Position numbers and translations under genes: made by a program
Assembly: GCF_005871205.1 (NCBI RefSeq)
Contig: NZ_SWKM01000012.1
Coordinates: 62,001-126,000 of the forward strand
Direction: 5' to 3'
DNA: 64,000 bases
From: Marinobacter alexandrii
GTDB lineage: Bacteria > Pseudomonadota > Gammaproteobacteria > Pseudomonadales > Oleiphilaceae
The notes under the pieces: model-generated
Seen by the model: only the letters and a program-made list of their open reading frames with translations
Told to the model about the DNA's origin: nothing
The model's database searches: none
Part shown: positions 48,120 through 60,400 of the stretch, piece after piece
How the letters are laid out: the number at the start of each line of letters is the position of its first letter
Position numbering within the stretch: the stretch's first letter is position 1

Positions 48120-49145
48120 TTACGCGTTCCCCTGTTCCTGCTGAGCCTTCTTCGCTTTTTTGCCTTTCTTGCCTTTGGCCTTGTCATCGGCGGCGTCGGC
48201 CGCGGCCAGTACTTCCTCGCGCAGGGCCTCGGGGGCCAGCGGGAAACGAAGTTTACGGCGACTGTCGAAGTAAGCCTGTGCGACAGAGCGTGCCAGGGTG
48301 CGAACTCGCAGGATGAAACGCTGGCGCTCGGTCACCGAGATGGCGTGCCGGGCGTCCAGCAGGTTGAAGGTGTGGGAGGCCTTGAGCACCTGCTCATAGG
48401 CCGGCAGCGCCAGACCGGCTTCGATCAGACGGGCACTCTCGCGCTCATGAACGTCGAAGCTGTGGAACAGGAACTCGGTGTCGGCGTGCTCGAAGTTGTA
48501 GGTCGACATTTCCACTTCCTGCTGGTGGAACACGTCGCCGTAAGTCACCACACCATCCGGACCTTCGGTCCAGACCAGGTCGTAGACGCTGTCCACGCCC
48601 TGCAGGTACATGGCGATACGCTCAAGGCCGTAGGTCAGCTCGCCGGTGACCGGGAAGCATTCGATACCGCCAACCTGCTGGAAGTAGGTGAACTGGGTCA
48701 CCTCCATGCCGTTCAGCCAGATTTCCCAGCCCAGGCCCCAGGCACCCAGTGTCGGTGATTCCCAGTTGTCTTCCACGAACCGGATGTCGTGTACCAGCGG
48801 ATCCAGGCCCAGGGCCTTCAGGGAATCCAGGTATAGTTCCTGGATGTTGTCCGGCGAGGGCTTCAGGACCACCTGAAACTGGTAGTAGTGCTGCAGGCGG
48901 TTCGGGTTCTCGCCGTAACGGCCATCGGTCGGCCGACGGCTCGGCTGGACATACGCGGCGTTCCAGGTTTCCGGCCCGATGGCCCGCAGGAACGTCGCCG
49001 GGTGGAAGGTACCGGCACCCACTTCCATATCCAGTGGCTGGAGGACCACACAGCCATGCTGCGCCCAGAAATTCTGCAGAGCCAGAATCAAGCCCTGGAA
49101 GGTCTTGATGTCCGGAGTAGTTTGCTTGGTTGCCTTGTCTGTCAC
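48120..49145 (-). CDS. glyQ: Glycine--tRNA ligase alpha subunit
   Basis: The catalytic subunit that activates glycine. The 341 residues begin at a GTG (49145); the aligned core starts [38 protein letters not shown]. Class II motifs such as [28 protein letters not shown] and [24 protein letters not shown] are intact. The C-terminus carries an unusual tail of about 28 residues, rich in Lys and Ala ([18 protein letters not shown]), beyond the usual end of the family (about 300-320 residues). Confidence 0.97.
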   Translation of the reverse strand: MTDKATKQTTPDIKTFQGLILALQNFWAQHGCVVLQPLDMEVGAGTFHPATFLRAIGPETWNAAYVQPSRRPTDGRYGENPNRLQHYYQFQVVLKPSPDNIQELYLDSLKALGLDPLVHDIRFVEDNWESPTLGAWGLGWEIWLNGMEVTQFTYFQQVGGIECFPVTGELTYGLERIAMYLQGVDSVYDLVWTEGPDGVVTYGDVFHQQEVEMSTYNFEHADTEFLFHSFDVHERESARLIEAGLALPAYEQVLKASHTFNLLDARHAISVTERQRFILRVRTLARSVAQAYFDSRRKLRFPLAPEALREEVLAAADAADDKAKGKKGKKAKKAQQEQGNA

Positions 49146-49214
49146 GACGTTTGCCTACTGATCGATCTGAATGTGGCGCCCCGAACTGGCCCGGGGCACT
49201 CTGAAAAAAAGCGC

Positions 49215-49220
49215 ATTATA
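49215..49220 (-). promoter_or_regulatory. -10 box upstream of glyQ
   Basis: The minus strand reads GCGTATAATGCGC, a perfect TATAAT followed by a GC-rich discriminator, as often seen at stringently controlled promoters for translation genes. The -35 (TTAGAA, 18 nt upstream) is poor. About 65 nt of leader precede the GTG. Confidence 0.6.
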
Positions 49221-49270
49221 CGCCTGCCAAAGCGGTATTTCTAAGTGCAGTTCACTGCCTTGATTTTGAA

Positions 49271-50674
49271 CTAGAAGAAAGTCAGTCCCACCTGGAACAG
49301 TTTTTCCACCTCGCGGATCCGGGTCTTGTCCACCAGGAACAGGATCACGTGGTCATCGGGCTGAACCCGGAGGTGATCGTGGGCGATCAGGACCTCACTC
49401 CGGCGTACGATGGCACCGATGGTGGTGCCCTCGGGCAGATTGATCTCATCCAGCCGCTTGCCGACCACCTTGGAGGAGCGGTGATCGCCATGGGCAATGG
49501 CCTCGATGGCTTCCGCCGCGCCCCGGCGCAGGGAGTGAACATTCACTACGTCGCCGCGGCGAACGTGGGTCAGCAGGCTGCCGATGGTGGTTTGCTGGGG
49601 TGAGATTGCGACGTCGATATCGCCACCCTGGATCAGGTCGACATAATCCGGATTGTTGATCAGAGTCAGTACCTTGCGCGCGCCCAGTCGCTTGGCCAGC
49701 AGCGAGGCCATGATGTTGGCTTCGTCATCGTTGGTGACGGCGCAGAACACGTCGGTGTTCTCGATGTTCTCTTCCAGCAGGATGTCCTTGTTGGCGGCGT
49801 TGCCTTCCAGCACCACGGTCTTGCGCAGGTTTTCCGACAACATCACGCAGCGCTCGTGGTTCCGCTCCAGCAGTTTGACCTGGTAGCGATTCTCCAGGGT
49901 ATGCGCCAGGCGCTGGCCGATGTTGCCACCGCCGCAGATAAAAATGCGCTTGTAGTTCTTGACCAGGGGCTGGAGCTCACTCATCACCGACCGGATGTGG
50001 TCGGAGGCGGCGATGAAGAAGACCTCGTCGCCGTCCTCGATCACCGTGTCGCCCTGGGGCATGATCGCCCGGTCTTTCCGGAAGATCGCCGCGACTCGAG
50101 TATCGATGCGTGGCATGTGGGTGCGCAGGTAGGACAATTCATGGCCGACCAGCGGTCCGCCCTCCATGGCCCGGATGGCTACCAGCCGGGTCAGGCCCTT
50201 GGAAAACTCAAGCACCTGGAGGGCGCCCGGGTTCTCAATCAGCCGGGTAATGTGCTTGGTGACCAGGTGCTCCGGACTGATCAGGACATCAATGGGAAAA
50301 CCGCGCAGGCTGTCCAGGTCTTTGGTGCGATCCTTCTGGTAGAACAGGTCCGACTTGGCCAGATAGGCACTGGCGCGCACCCGGCAGATGGTGGTCGGGG
50401 TCTTGTAGAGCAGTTTGGCGACCTGGCACGCCACCATGTTGGTTTCGTCACTGCTGGTTACCGCAATCACCATGTCGGCGTCTTCGGCAACCGCCCGTCG
50501 GAGCGAGGTTGGGTAGGAGGCTTCGCCCTGCACCGTGCGGATGTCCAGGCGATCCTGCAGCTCACGGAGCCGGGCCCCGTCGCTGTCGATGATGGTGATG
50601 TCATTGGCTTCGTTGGCCAGGTTTTCCGCCAGTGTGCCACCGACCTGGCCGGCACCGAGAATGAGGATCTTCAT
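49271..50674 (-). CDS. trkA: Trk potassium uptake system NAD-binding regulatory protein TrkA
   Basis: A peripheral inner-membrane protein that gates Trk-type K+ channels. The 467 residues form two RCK units, each with a Rossmann NAD-binding site: [20 protein letters not shown] and [19 protein letters not shown]. Each is followed by a TrkA-C domain, and the protein ends [25 protein letters not shown]. The partner channel TrkH/TrkG is not here. The ATG overlaps the rsmB stop in ATGA, the usual rsmB-trkA coupling. Confidence 0.97.
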   Translation of the reverse strand: MKILILGAGQVGGTLAENLANEANDITIIDSDGARLRELQDRLDIRTVQGEASYPTSLRRAVAEDADMVIAVTSSDETNMVACQVAKLLYKTPTTICRVRASAYLAKSDLFYQKDRTKDLDSLRGFPIDVLISPEHLVTKHITRLIENPGALQVLEFSKGLTRLVAIRAMEGGPLVGHELSYLRTHMPRIDTRVAAIFRKDRAIMPQGDTVIEDGDEVFFIAASDHIRSVMSELQPLVKNYKRIFICGGGNIGQRLAHTLENRYQVKLLERNHERCVMLSENLRKTVVLEGNAANKDILLEENIENTDVFCAVTNDDEANIMASLLAKRLGARKVLTLINNPDYVDLIQGGDIDVAISPQQTTIGSLLTHVRRGDVVNVHSLRRGAAEAIEAIAHGDHRSSKVVGKRLDEINLPEGTTIGAIVRRSEVLIAHDHLRVQPDDHVILFLVDKTRIREVEKLFQVGLTFF

Positions 50675-51972
50675 GCTTCGGGTTTCTCCAGTACGGCGTA
50701 GAAGAAGCCGTCATGGCTGTTCGGATCGGGGAGCAACTGACGCCCCGGGCCCATGTCCCGTCCCCAAGAAACCTCGGGTTCCATGAGACGGGCCGCTTCC
50801 TGCTGTTTGCGGAAGCGCTGGATTATACGGTGGTTCTCCTGGGGGAACACCGAGCAGGTCGCGTACACCAGGCGACCACCGGGTTTGAGGATAGACCACA
50901 TAGCCTCAAGCAGGCCAAGCTGGATGCTGGCCAGGGGGACGATGTCCGACTCCCGGCGCAGCAGCTTGATGTCCGGGTGGCGCCGGATAACGCCGCTGGC
51001 ACTGCAGGGCACGTCCAGCAGAATCCGGTCGAACGGCTCGCCATCCCACCATTGATGGATATCGGCGGCGTCGGCCTGTTTCAGGGTCGCGACCAGATCC
51101 AGGCGGTCGAGGTTTTCCTGCACCCGCGGCAGCCGGGCCTCGGATTCATCAATGGCGACCACCTCGGCCAGTTCGCTGCAGGCTTCGAGGATGGCGCAGG
51201 TCTTGCCACCCGGCGCGGCGCAGGCATCAAGTACCCGCTGCCCCGGCGCCAGATCCAGCACTGTAGTGCACAGTTGGGCGGCTTCATCCTGGACACTGAC
51301 CGCGCCATCGGCGAACCAGGGCAGGCGGTCAACCGGCACCGGCTGTTGCAGTTGGATGCCGTTGGGGGCAAACCGGGTGGCCACGGCGCCGATGCCGGCT
51401 TCTTTCAGTAGTGCCAGGTACTCGTCCCGACTGAACCGGAGCGCATTAACCCGCAGCGTCATCGGTGCCTGAGCATTGTTGGCGTCGACAATGGCGCGCC
51501 AGTCCTCGGGCCAGTTGTGGCGAAGCTTTTCCACCATCCAGGCTGGATGGCTGACACGGCTGGCGTCGGTGCTCGGCTCCGGTGCCCCGGTCCGTTCGGC
51601 GGCGCGCAGCACGCCATTGACCAGCCCGGTCAGGTGCGGTTTGTCCAGGGCCCGGCAGGCCTCCACGGTTTCATTCAGCACGGCGTAGCTGGCCTGCTGG
51701 CTGAAACGCAACTGGAACAGGGCTACCAGCATCAGGTGATGAACAACGCGGTCGGAAGCCCGTAGCGGTTTTTTCAGCCGGCCCTGGAGTTCGTCGTCGA
51801 GCCGGTGAAACCAGCGGCAACTGCCATAACACAGGGCCTGCAAGGCGGGCCGTTCACTGATCGGAAGGCGCGCCAGGGCTGGTGGCAAGCATTGGGACAG
51901 GGACTGGCCGTTCTCGACCGCCAGCAGGACACCGGCAGCAATGGCCCGCAGGGGCTGAGGCTGATCGCTCAT
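50671..51972 (-). CDS. rsmB: 16S rRNA (cytosine-967-C5) methyltransferase
   Basis: RsmB methylates C967 of 16S rRNA. The 433 residues have an N-terminal NusB-like RNA-binding domain (about 1-145) and a Rossmann methyltransferase domain with SAM motif [16 protein letters not shown]. The two cysteines of the m5C mechanism are in [19 protein letters not shown] and [16 protein letters not shown]. It follows fmt by one base and overlaps trkA in ATGA, in the common def-fmt-rsmB-trkA order. Confidence 0.97.
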   Translation of the reverse strand: MSDQPQPLRAIAAGVLLAVENGQSLSQCLPPALARLPISERPALQALCYGSCRWFHRLDDELQGRLKKPLRASDRVVHHLMLVALFQLRFSQQASYAVLNETVEACRALDKPHLTGLVNGVLRAAERTGAPEPSTDASRVSHPAWMVEKLRHNWPEDWRAIVDANNAQAPMTLRVNALRFSRDEYLALLKEAGIGAVATRFAPNGIQLQQPVPVDRLPWFADGAVSVQDEAAQLCTTVLDLAPGQRVLDACAAPGGKTCAILEACSELAEVVAIDESEARLPRVQENLDRLDLVATLKQADAADIHQWWDGEPFDRILLDVPCSASGVIRRHPDIKLLRRESDIVPLASIQLGLLEAMWSILKPGGRLVYATCSVFPQENHRIIQRFRKQQEAARLMEPEVSWGRDMGPGRQLLPDPNSHDGFFYAVLEKPEA

Positions 51973-51973
51973 G

Positions 51974-52909
51974 TCAGTGCAGCTCCTGGCCCGGCAACAG
52001 CAGTTGTTTGCCGCCGTTTATCAGGTCGTTCACGCTCTGGGCCCGGGAGCCAGGCAGTTGCACCCGGACAATCCGCAGGGTGCCGGTACCACAGGCAATG
52101 TCGATGCCCTCGCGCTCCCGGCGCAGCACCGTACCCGGCGGCTGCTGGCTGTCTTCGTCCAGCACGGTGGCGGCGTGGATGCGGATGCGCTGGGTATCCA
52201 GATCAGTGTAGGTGCCGGGCCAGGGATTGAAGGCGCGGACCAGGCGTTCAATGTCAGCGGCATTCCGGGTCCAGTCGATGTGGCCTTCGTCTTTTACCAG
52301 TTTGTGGGCATAGCAGGCAAAATCGTCATTCTGGGCTTCACCGGCCAATTCGCCCTTCTCCAGCAATCGCAGGGCTTCGACAATGGCTTCGCCACCCTGG
52401 TCGGCCAGGCGGTCATGCAGGCTGCCGCCGGTATCGGTGGGGGCAATGGCGGTCATCGATTTCAGCAGCATGGCGCCGGTATCCAGACCTTCATCCATCT
52501 GCATGATGGTGATGCCGGTTTCCTGATCGCCGGCGGCCAGGGCGCGATGGATCGGCGCCGCGCCGCGCCAGCGCGGTAGCAGCGAGGCATGGATGTTGAG
52601 GCAGCCGTGGGTGGGAATGTCGAGCACGGCCTTGGGCAGGATCAGGCCGTAGGCCGCTACGATCATCACGTCCGGTTTTAGGGCAGCCAGTTCCTGCTGG
52701 GCTGCCTCGGACTTCAGGCTTTCCGGCTGGAACACCGGGATGTTGGCGTCCAGGGCCACCTGTTTGACCGGGCTGGGCATCAGCTTGCGGCCACGACCGG
52801 CGGGTCGGTCCGGCTGGGAATAAACACCGACAACGGTGTGGTGGGTGCCCAGCAGGGCTTTCAGGGCGATGGCAGCAAAATCGGGGGTGCCGGCAAAAAC
52901 AAGTCGCAC
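51974..52909 (-). CDS. fmt: Methionyl-tRNA formyltransferase
   Basis: Fmt formylates initiator Met-tRNA. The 311 residues begin at a GTG (52909), MRLVFAGTPDFAA, and have the N10-formyl-THF fold with the SQPDRPAGRG loop, NIHASLLPRWRGAAPI (catalytic Asn and His) and MQMDEGLDTGAML (catalytic Asp), then a C-terminal OB-like domain. The ribosome-binding site is weak. A terminator-like hairpin lies between def and this gene, so part of its expression may need its own promoter. Confidence 0.97.
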   Translation of the reverse strand: MRLVFAGTPDFAAIALKALLGTHHTVVGVYSQPDRPAGRGRKLMPSPVKQVALDANIPVFQPESLKSEAAQQELAALKPDVMIVAAYGLILPKAVLDIPTHGCLNIHASLLPRWRGAAPIHRALAAGDQETGITIMQMDEGLDTGAMLLKSMTAIAPTDTGGSLHDRLADQGGEAIVEALRLLEKGELAGEAQNDDFACYAHKLVKDEGHIDWTRNAADIERLVRAFNPWPGTYTDLDTQRIRIHAATVLDEDSQQPPGTVLRREREGIDIACGTGTLRIVRVQLPGSRAQSVNDLINGGKQLLLPGQELH

Positions 52910-52938
52910 GGTGCTGAAGTCTCTGTCTCGTTGAATAC

Positions 52939-52963
52939 GAAAAGACCGGGTCGTAACCCGGTC
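52939..52963 (-). terminator. Intrinsic terminator or attenuator between def and fmt
   Basis: GACCGGGT (52944-52951) pairs with ACCCGGTC (52956-52963) around CGTA, and the minus strand continues TTTTCG. It follows the def stop by 42 nt and precedes fmt, so it could dampen readthrough. Confidence 0.7.
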
Positions 52964-53004
52964 CGAGGTCTGTAGTCCTGCAAGAACGGCGAACCGCTTG
53001 CCGG

Positions 53005-53508
53005 TCAGGCGCTCTGTTTATGCAGTTTTTCCAGCTTCTTGCGAATCCGGTTGCGCTTCAGGGAGCTGAGATAATCGACGAACAGCTTGCCGTTCAGGTG
53101 GTCCATCTCATGCTGGATACAGACCGCCAGCAAACCCCGCGCTTCGAGTTCGTAGGGCTTGCCGTCCCGATCGATGGCTCGGATCATGACGTGTTCGATA
53201 CGGCTGACGTCTTCGTAGAAGCCGGGTACCGACAGGCAGCCTTCCTGCATGTCCTCAAGATCGCCATCAAGCACTTCAACCGACGGGTTGATGAACACCC
53301 GGGGCTCGCTCTTGTCTTCGGACAGATCCATCACGATGATCTGCTTGTGCACGTTGACCTGAGTCGCCGCCAGGCCTATGCCGGGCGCATCGTACATGGT
53401 CTCGAACATGTCGTCGATCAGCGTACGGATGTCGTCTGTGACCTCGTCCACCGGCTTGGCAATGGTGCGCAGGCGGGGATCCGGGTATTCGAGAATATCT
53501 AGTATCAT
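53005..53508 (-). CDS. def: Peptide deformylase
   Basis: Def removes the formyl group from new proteins. The ATG at 53508 gives 167 residues, [14 protein letters not shown]; an extension to 53655 is unconserved. The three motifs are present: GIGLAATQ (43-50), EGCLS (89-93) and HEMDH (133-137), whose Cys91 and two histidines bind the metal. It is divergent from the LysM gene, an arrangement common in Pseudomonas and Marinobacter relatives. The ribosome-binding site is weak (GAG). Confidence 0.97.
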   Translation of the reverse strand: MILDILEYPDPRLRTIAKPVDEVTDDIRTLIDDMFETMYDAPGIGLAATQVNVHKQIIVMDLSEDKSEPRVFINPSVEVLDGDLEDMQEGCLSVPGFYEDVSRIEHVMIRAIDRDGKPYELEARGLLAVCIQHEMDHLNGKLFVDYLSSLKRNRIRKKLEKLHKQSA

Positions 53509-53942
53509 GTCGCTCGTGTTTAAACCTGTCTGACTGTGTTCAGTGTTGGCGCTACTGTCCCTTTTACATAGTCCTTGCAGATTCGGATGTGTAACTTTCT
53601 GAAAGCAAGTGCAACTGATCGCTAAAATGCGACAGCGTACTGCGCAAAAAATCACCCGTTACCTACTATAATCGGGATGCAACCGCAGGATTCAACGGTT
53701 GCCGGCCGCGCTAACGCGATACTGCTATTATCCAATAATTCGTCGATTGAGTACAAACTGATCAGTTAATAGCTAAAATCTTTCGGCGCCCGGGTAGAAT
53801 TTACTGGAAGAACAAAAGATAACATCACAAATTCCGGGACTTCTTCTATAGTATCAGGAATAACAACGTAATAAGCTGCAAGCATCTGGCTGCATCCCAA
53901 CAGAACTCAAAGACTCAAGGCACGCGATCAAGGACTTACACA
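53509..53942. other. Divergent intergenic region between def and the LysM gene
   Basis: 434 bp without a gene, more AT-rich than its surroundings. It must hold the promoters of both flanking genes. A perfect plus-strand TATAAT is at 53667-53672, but no good -35 precedes it at 16-18 nt; TATAGT at 53847-53852 is another candidate. Short inverted repeat AACCG...CGGTT near 53681-53700. I see no small open frame with a ribosome-binding site and no riboswitch I recognise. Confidence 0.5.
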
Positions 53943-54959
53943 ATGAGGAAACTGCTGTACGCTCTGGCAGCATTTACGCTGCTGTTCACCTCCTGGGCCC
54001 ACGCTGCACCGGAGCTGAGGTCCGATCATCCCGAGCGCTACACTGTCGTGAAGGGTGATACGCTGTGGGATATTTCAGGCCGATTTCTGAACAACCCCTG
54101 GTACTGGCCCGAGATCTGGCACGTTAATCCTCAGGTCAAGAACCCGCACTTGATCTATCCGGGCGATCGTCTTGCCCTCGTATACATCGATGGCAAACCG
54201 CGGGTGACCAAGGTTGCCACCAGCGATGTCGTCAAGCTGTCACCGCAGATTCGCTCCGAAGCCATCGATACGCCGATTCCGGCCATTCCGCTTGACGCTA
54301 TCAGCAGCTTTCTGACCGACACCCGCATTGTGACCCCGGCTGAGCTGAACGACGCACCTTACGTGCTGGAAGGGGAAGATGGCCGCATCATTACCGGTGC
54401 CGGTGATCGCGTTTACGCCCGTGGCGACAAGCCTGCCGATAAAGTCGGGATTTTCCGTCGCACCAAGGAATTTGTTGATCCGGAGACCGGGGAATTCCTG
54501 GGCCTGGAAGCACGCAGCATAGGTTCTGGCAATGTCACCGCCGAAAACGGCGACGTGCTGACCCTGCGCCTGACCAAGTCCAACCAGGAAATCCGCATTG
54601 GCGACCGTCTGCTGACCAGCGTAAACCGGCCCATTTCCACCAGTTTCGTACCCAGCGCGCCGGACCAGGACGTGGATGGCCAGATGATCGCCGTGGACGG
54701 CGGTGTCAGCCAGATCGGCCAGTTCGACGTGGTCACCATCAACCGTGGTGAGCGTGATGGTCTGGAGCCGGGCAACGTCATGTCGGTTCTGAAGAGTGGC
54801 AACATGGTTCGGGATCCGGTCACCGGGGAAACCATCGAGCTGCCCTCTGAGCGCGCCGGCCTGATGATGATCTTCCAGGCCTACGAGAAAATGAGTTATG
54901 GCCTCGTACTGCAGGCCACCCGTGCGCTCTCTGTTGGTGACAAGGTAACCAACCCCTGA
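53943..54959 (+). CDS. LysM-domain exported protein
   Basis: A 338-residue periplasmic protein upstream of dprA. A signal peptide of about 22 residues (MRKLLYALAAFTLLFTSWAHA) is followed by one LysM domain (about 33-80: YTVVKGDTLWDISGRFLNNPWYWPEIWHVNPQV), which should bind peptidoglycan. The remaining ~250 residues (repeated short beta-type segments, GDRVYARGD, GNVMSVLKSG) are typical of the LysM proteins encoded between def and dprA in Pseudomonas relatives; their function is not established. No catalytic domain is visible. Confidence 0.9.
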   Translation: MRKLLYALAAFTLLFTSWAHAAPELRSDHPERYTVVKGDTLWDISGRFLNNPWYWPEIWHVNPQVKNPHLIYPGDRLALVYIDGKPRVTKVATSDVVKLSPQIRSEAIDTPIPAIPLDAISSFLTDTRIVTPAELNDAPYVLEGEDGRIITGAGDRVYARGDKPADKVGIFRRTKEFVDPETGEFLGLEARSIGSGNVTAENGDVLTLRLTKSNQEIRIGDRLLTSVNRPISTSFVPSAPDQDVDGQMIAVDGGVSQIGQFDVVTINRGERDGLEPGNVMSVLKSGNMVRDPVTGETIELPSERAGLMMIFQAYEKMSYGLVLQATRALSVGDKVTNP

Positions 54960-55000
54960 ACCGCAGGGGTCAAGAACCAGAGTTTAAAAATTAGAAGTTG

Positions 55001-55026
55001 GCCGGGCCAGGAAGGCCCGGCTTTTT
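55001..55026 (+). terminator. Intrinsic terminator after the LysM gene
   Basis: GCCGGGCC (55001-55008) pairs with GGCCCGGC (55014-55021), loop AGGAA, followed by five T residues (55022-55026). It ends 17 nt before the dprA start, so dprA needs readthrough or a nearby promoter. Confidence 0.85.
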
Positions 55027-55043
55027 CGTTTGCAAGGATGACA

Positions 55044-56240
55044 ATGTTGACCGATCAATCCCACCCCGACACCCGGGTTTCGGGTGCCTCCATCTGTAAC
55101 ACCGCCGATTGGCAACTGCTGAGCTGTCTGCCCAAGTTCGGCCGGCGTCTGCGCCGCGATCTCAGCGCCGCCTATCCAGATCTCACCGATGTGCTGGCTC
55201 TGAACCCTGCGACCCTAAAGGCCCTTAGACTGCCACCGGAAACCGCAGCCGCGATCCAGGCCTGGCAAAGCGGTGACAGTCAGCACCCGGTGGTGGCGAA
55301 GGTGGCGACTATTCAGCAGGACTGCAAACGTCTGGGCATTTCCGTGATTGCCTCGGCCGACCCGCTGTTTCCTGACCCCCTGCGTCATATCCACGATGCG
55401 CCCCTGGTGCTCTACACTCAGGGCGACTCGAGTCTGCTCAGCCAGGACCAGATCGGGGTGGTTGGCAGTCGCCATGCCACCCGGGCCGGGCTGGATCATG
55501 CTCGGACTTTCGCCGCGGAACTCAGTCGCCGCAATCTGGTGATCACCAGTGGTCTGGCTCTGGGGGTCGATGGCGCGGCCCACGCCGGGGCCCTGGATGC
55601 CGGCGCGCCCACCGTGGCGGTGATCGGGTGCGGCCTCGACCGGGTTTACCCGAGCCAGCATCGTCGGTTGGCGGCGCGGGTGATCGATCAGGGCCTGATG
55701 GTGTCGGAGTACCCGCCCGGTACCCCAGCCCGGGCCGCTCATTTCCCCCAGCGCAACCGGATCATCAGTGGCCTCAGCCGGGGTATCCTGGTGGTCGAGG
55801 CCGGGCTGAAAAGCGGCTCCCTGATTACCGCTCGACTGGCGTTGGAGCAGGGCCGGGAAGTGTTCGCAATCCCGGGCTCGGTGCACAGCCCTGTTGCCCG
55901 TGGCTGCCACCACTTGATCAAGCAGGGCGCACGGCTGGTGGAAACCGTCGATGATATCCTGGAGGAACTGGGCACCTGGTGGTCATTTCAGGGCGAGTGC
56001 CGGGTCGATACCAGCCCGGACCATGGCCTGACTGCGGCCGCTCCTGTGGCGAAACCGGGCGCCGGCCTGGCCAGTCGGGAAATCGCGGTGTTTGAGGCTT
56101 TAGGGTATGATCCGCAATCAACCGATGCACTGAGTTCGGCGACGGGCCTGCCCGCCGATCAGCTCATGCAGGCCCTGTTGCTGCTGGAGCTGCAGGGGCT
56201 GGTGGGCTCGGCTCCGGGCGGCTTCCTGCGCATTGCCTGA
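55044..56240 (+). CDS. dprA: DNA-processing protein DprA
   Basis: DprA binds incoming single-stranded DNA and loads RecA during natural transformation. The ATG at 55044 has AAGGA five bases upstream; an ATG two codons earlier (55038) sits too close to that site. The 398 residues have an N-terminal SAM-like domain, the Rossmann core (GVVGSRHATRAGLDHARTFAAELS, VITSGLALGVDGAAHAGAL, VIGCGLDRVYP, FPQRNRIISGLSRGILVVEA) and a C-terminal winged-helix (DRVxALSSATGLPADQLMQALLLLEL type). The presence of dprA alone does not prove competence. Confidence 0.96.
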   Translation: MLTDQSHPDTRVSGASICNTADWQLLSCLPKFGRRLRRDLSAAYPDLTDVLALNPATLKALRLPPETAAAIQAWQSGDSQHPVVAKVATIQQDCKRLGISVIASADPLFPDPLRHIHDAPLVLYTQGDSSLLSQDQIGVVGSRHATRAGLDHARTFAAELSRRNLVITSGLALGVDGAAHAGALDAGAPTVAVIGCGLDRVYPSQHRRLAARVIDQGLMVSEYPPGTPARAAHFPQRNRIISGLSRGILVVEAGLKSGSLITARLALEQGREVFAIPGSVHSPVARGCHHLIKQGARLVETVDDILEELGTWWSFQGECRVDTSPDHGLTAAAPVAKPGAGLASREIAVFEALGYDPQSTDALSSATGLPADQLMQALLLLELQGLVGSAPGGFLRIA

Positions 56241-56285
56241 ACCCAGTGTCAGAATCACTTTCGATTTCAGCTGACGAAGATCAAC

Positions 56286-58613
<2,328 letters not shown>

Positions 58614-58667
58614 GCCTGTGGTCGGGTTTTGGGCTAGGCTCAAGGTCATCTTCCTAAAGGGGTTTCA

Positions 58668-59441
58668 ATGGACATACTTACCCTCGTCGGGCTGGTTGCC
58701 GGTGTACTGATCGTGGCCATGGCCATGCTGGCCAACGCCTCACTGCTGACGTTCCTGAACTTGCCGGGCCTGGCGATCGTCCTTGGCGGCACCTTCGCGG
58801 TCACCCTGATCAAGTTCCGTATGCCCTCGGTGATGAGCGCGTTCCGGCTCGCGTTCAGCGCCGCCTTTACCGATCGGGTGGCGCGGCCGGCGGAGCTGGT
58901 GCGGGAGGTCGGCGCCCTGGCCCTGGTGGTTCGCAAGGAAGGTATACTTGGTCTGGAAAACCACGAGACCGACGATGGCTTTTTGCGCAAGGCGATCAAC
59001 CTGTGCGTTGATGGCCACCCGCCGGAGCTGGTTGAAGAGGCCCTGGCCCAGGAGGCCCAGCAGATATCCGAGCGTTACGAAGTGGCGGAACGGGTGTTCC
59101 GGGGCATTGGCGAATCAGCCCCGGCGATTGGCATGCTCGGCACCCTGATCGGCTTGGTGCAGATGCTCAATACCCTCGACGATCCTTCTGCTATTGGCCC
59201 GGCCATGGCCATTGCCCTGCTGACCACCCTCTACGGCGCCTTCATTGCCCAGCTGATCGCGCTGCCCCTGGCGGACAAGCTCCAACTCAAGGCGGAAGAC
59301 GAAACCCGCAATCAGATGCTGATCATCACCTCCACCAAAAACATCATGCGCGGGGAGAACCCGCGGGTCATGACCGAACTGCTGTCCTCGTTTGTGCACC
59401 CCGATCATCGCATGGCTCTGGCGCCGGAGCGGGAGGCCTGA
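58668..59441 (+). CDS. pomA: Flagellar motor stator protein MotA/PomA
   Basis: The four-helix stator subunit that couples ion flow to flagellar rotation. The 257 residues have helices at about 5-22, 28-48, 150-170 and 185-205, with the cytoplasmic charged loop (VRPAELVREVGALALVVRKEGILGLE) between helices 2 and 3 and IGMLGTLIGLVQMLNTLDDPSAIGPAMAIALLTTLYGAF, typical of PomA and MotC. A 35-residue cytoplasmic tail follows. It forms a pair with the next gene. No other flagellar gene is in the window. Confidence 0.93.
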   Translation: MDILTLVGLVAGVLIVAMAMLANASLLTFLNLPGLAIVLGGTFAVTLIKFRMPSVMSAFRLAFSAAFTDRVARPAELVREVGALALVVRKEGILGLENHETDDGFLRKAINLCVDGHPPELVEEALAQEAQQISERYEVAERVFRGIGESAPAIGMLGTLIGLVQMLNTLDDPSAIGPAMAIALLTTLYGAFIAQLIALPLADKLQLKAEDETRNQMLIITSTKNIMRGENPRVMTELLSSFVHPDHRMALAPEREA

Positions 59442-59445
59442 AGCA

Positions 59446-60291
59446 TTGGAAGTTGTCCAGCAGAAGAACCGCAGCCGCCTGAAGAGCCGCACCCCGGCCT
59501 GGATCGTTACCTTCGCCGATCTGGCGACGCTGCTGCTGACCTTCTTTATCCTGCTACTGTCATTTGCCGAGATGGATGTGGACAAGTACCGGGCCATGGC
59601 CAATTCCATGGCCGTGGCTCTGGGCTCCAGCAACGTGGTGGGCCAGGACGTGGGGGGCTCGCCGATCACCCCGGTCGAATCGAACTCCGTATCCCAGCCT
59701 GAGCCCAGTGACAGTCAGCCGGCGGAGCCGGAGTTTATTGACGAACGTGCCGTGGCTGAGACCGACACCAAGATTCCGGGCGGGGTTATCGACCTGGCCA
59801 GTCGACTGGTCAGTGAACTGGAGTCAGAGGTGGCGTCCAATGCCCTAAGCATTAATTACGACAAGCAACAGGTGGTTATCCGGTTTTCCGAAGAGGCGAC
59901 CTTCCGTTCGGGGGCGGCAGATATCAAGCCAGAGATGATCCCAATCATAGAGCGGGTGGTGGGGGTATTGGCCAACTGCCAGGGCAATGTCTTTGTTTCC
60001 GGCTTCACCGATGACCGTCCAATATCCAGCGACCGGTTTCGTTCCAACTGGGATTTGTCCGCTGCGCGGGCAGTGTCGGTGGTGCACGAACTGGTGCTCA
60101 ATCGCCAAGTGCCGGCGGACCGCGTGGTGGCCGCCGGGCGGGCGGAGACCAACCCGCTGGCGCCAAATAACTCGCCAGAAAACCGGGCACTGAACCGCCG
60201 GGTCGAAATTGCTATTCGTGACCCAGAGTGCGCCGATCTGAAAGCGAACGAAAAACCCTCTGTGGAGATTGTGCCGTTTTTGGACGGCTGA
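59446..60291 (+). CDS. pomB: Flagellar motor stator protein MotB/PomB
   Basis: The peptidoglycan-anchored stator subunit. The start is taken as TTG at 59446, nine bases after GGAGG and 4 nt after the pomA stop; an ATG at 59392 would overlap pomA by 50 bp with unrelated residues. The 281 residues have one membrane helix with the ion-binding aspartate D25 (VTFADLATLLLTFFILLLSF), then AEMDVDKYR, the PomB-like wording that suggests sodium coupling. An OmpA-like domain follows (about 145-265), with SGFTDDRPISSDRFRSNWDLSAARA and NRRVEIAI. Ion choice is inferred. Confidence 0.9.
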   Translation: MEVVQQKNRSRLKSRTPAWIVTFADLATLLLTFFILLLSFAEMDVDKYRAMANSMAVALGSSNVVGQDVGGSPITPVESNSVSQPEPSDSQPAEPEFIDERAVAETDTKIPGGVIDLASRLVSELESEVASNALSINYDKQQVVIRFSEEATFRSGAADIKPEMIPIIERVVGVLANCQGNVFVSGFTDDRPISSDRFRSNWDLSAARAVSVVHELVLNRQVPADRVVAAGRAETNPLAPNNSPENRALNRRVEIAIRDPECADLKANEKPSVEIVPFLDG

Positions 60292-60400
60292 ATGTCGTAT
60301 TGGATTCACCTCCGAGAGCCAATCAGGGCCACATTGAATCAGAGTGCGGTGGCCATGGCCTGAACGCACCGGCCGCGATTGAGTAAAGGAGGGGGCAGCG

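Noticed and set aside
53509..53655. Longer start for def
   Set aside because: The 49 extra residues show no similarity to deformylases; homologues begin MILxILxYPDPRL.
55038..56240. dprA as evidence for an active DNA-uptake system here
   Set aside because: dprA is widespread in bacteria not known to be competent, and no com or pil genes are in the window.
60327..60354. GGCCAC...GTGGCC inverted repeat after pomB as a terminator
   Set aside because: The loop is 16 nt and no T-run follows, so I do not list it as a terminator.
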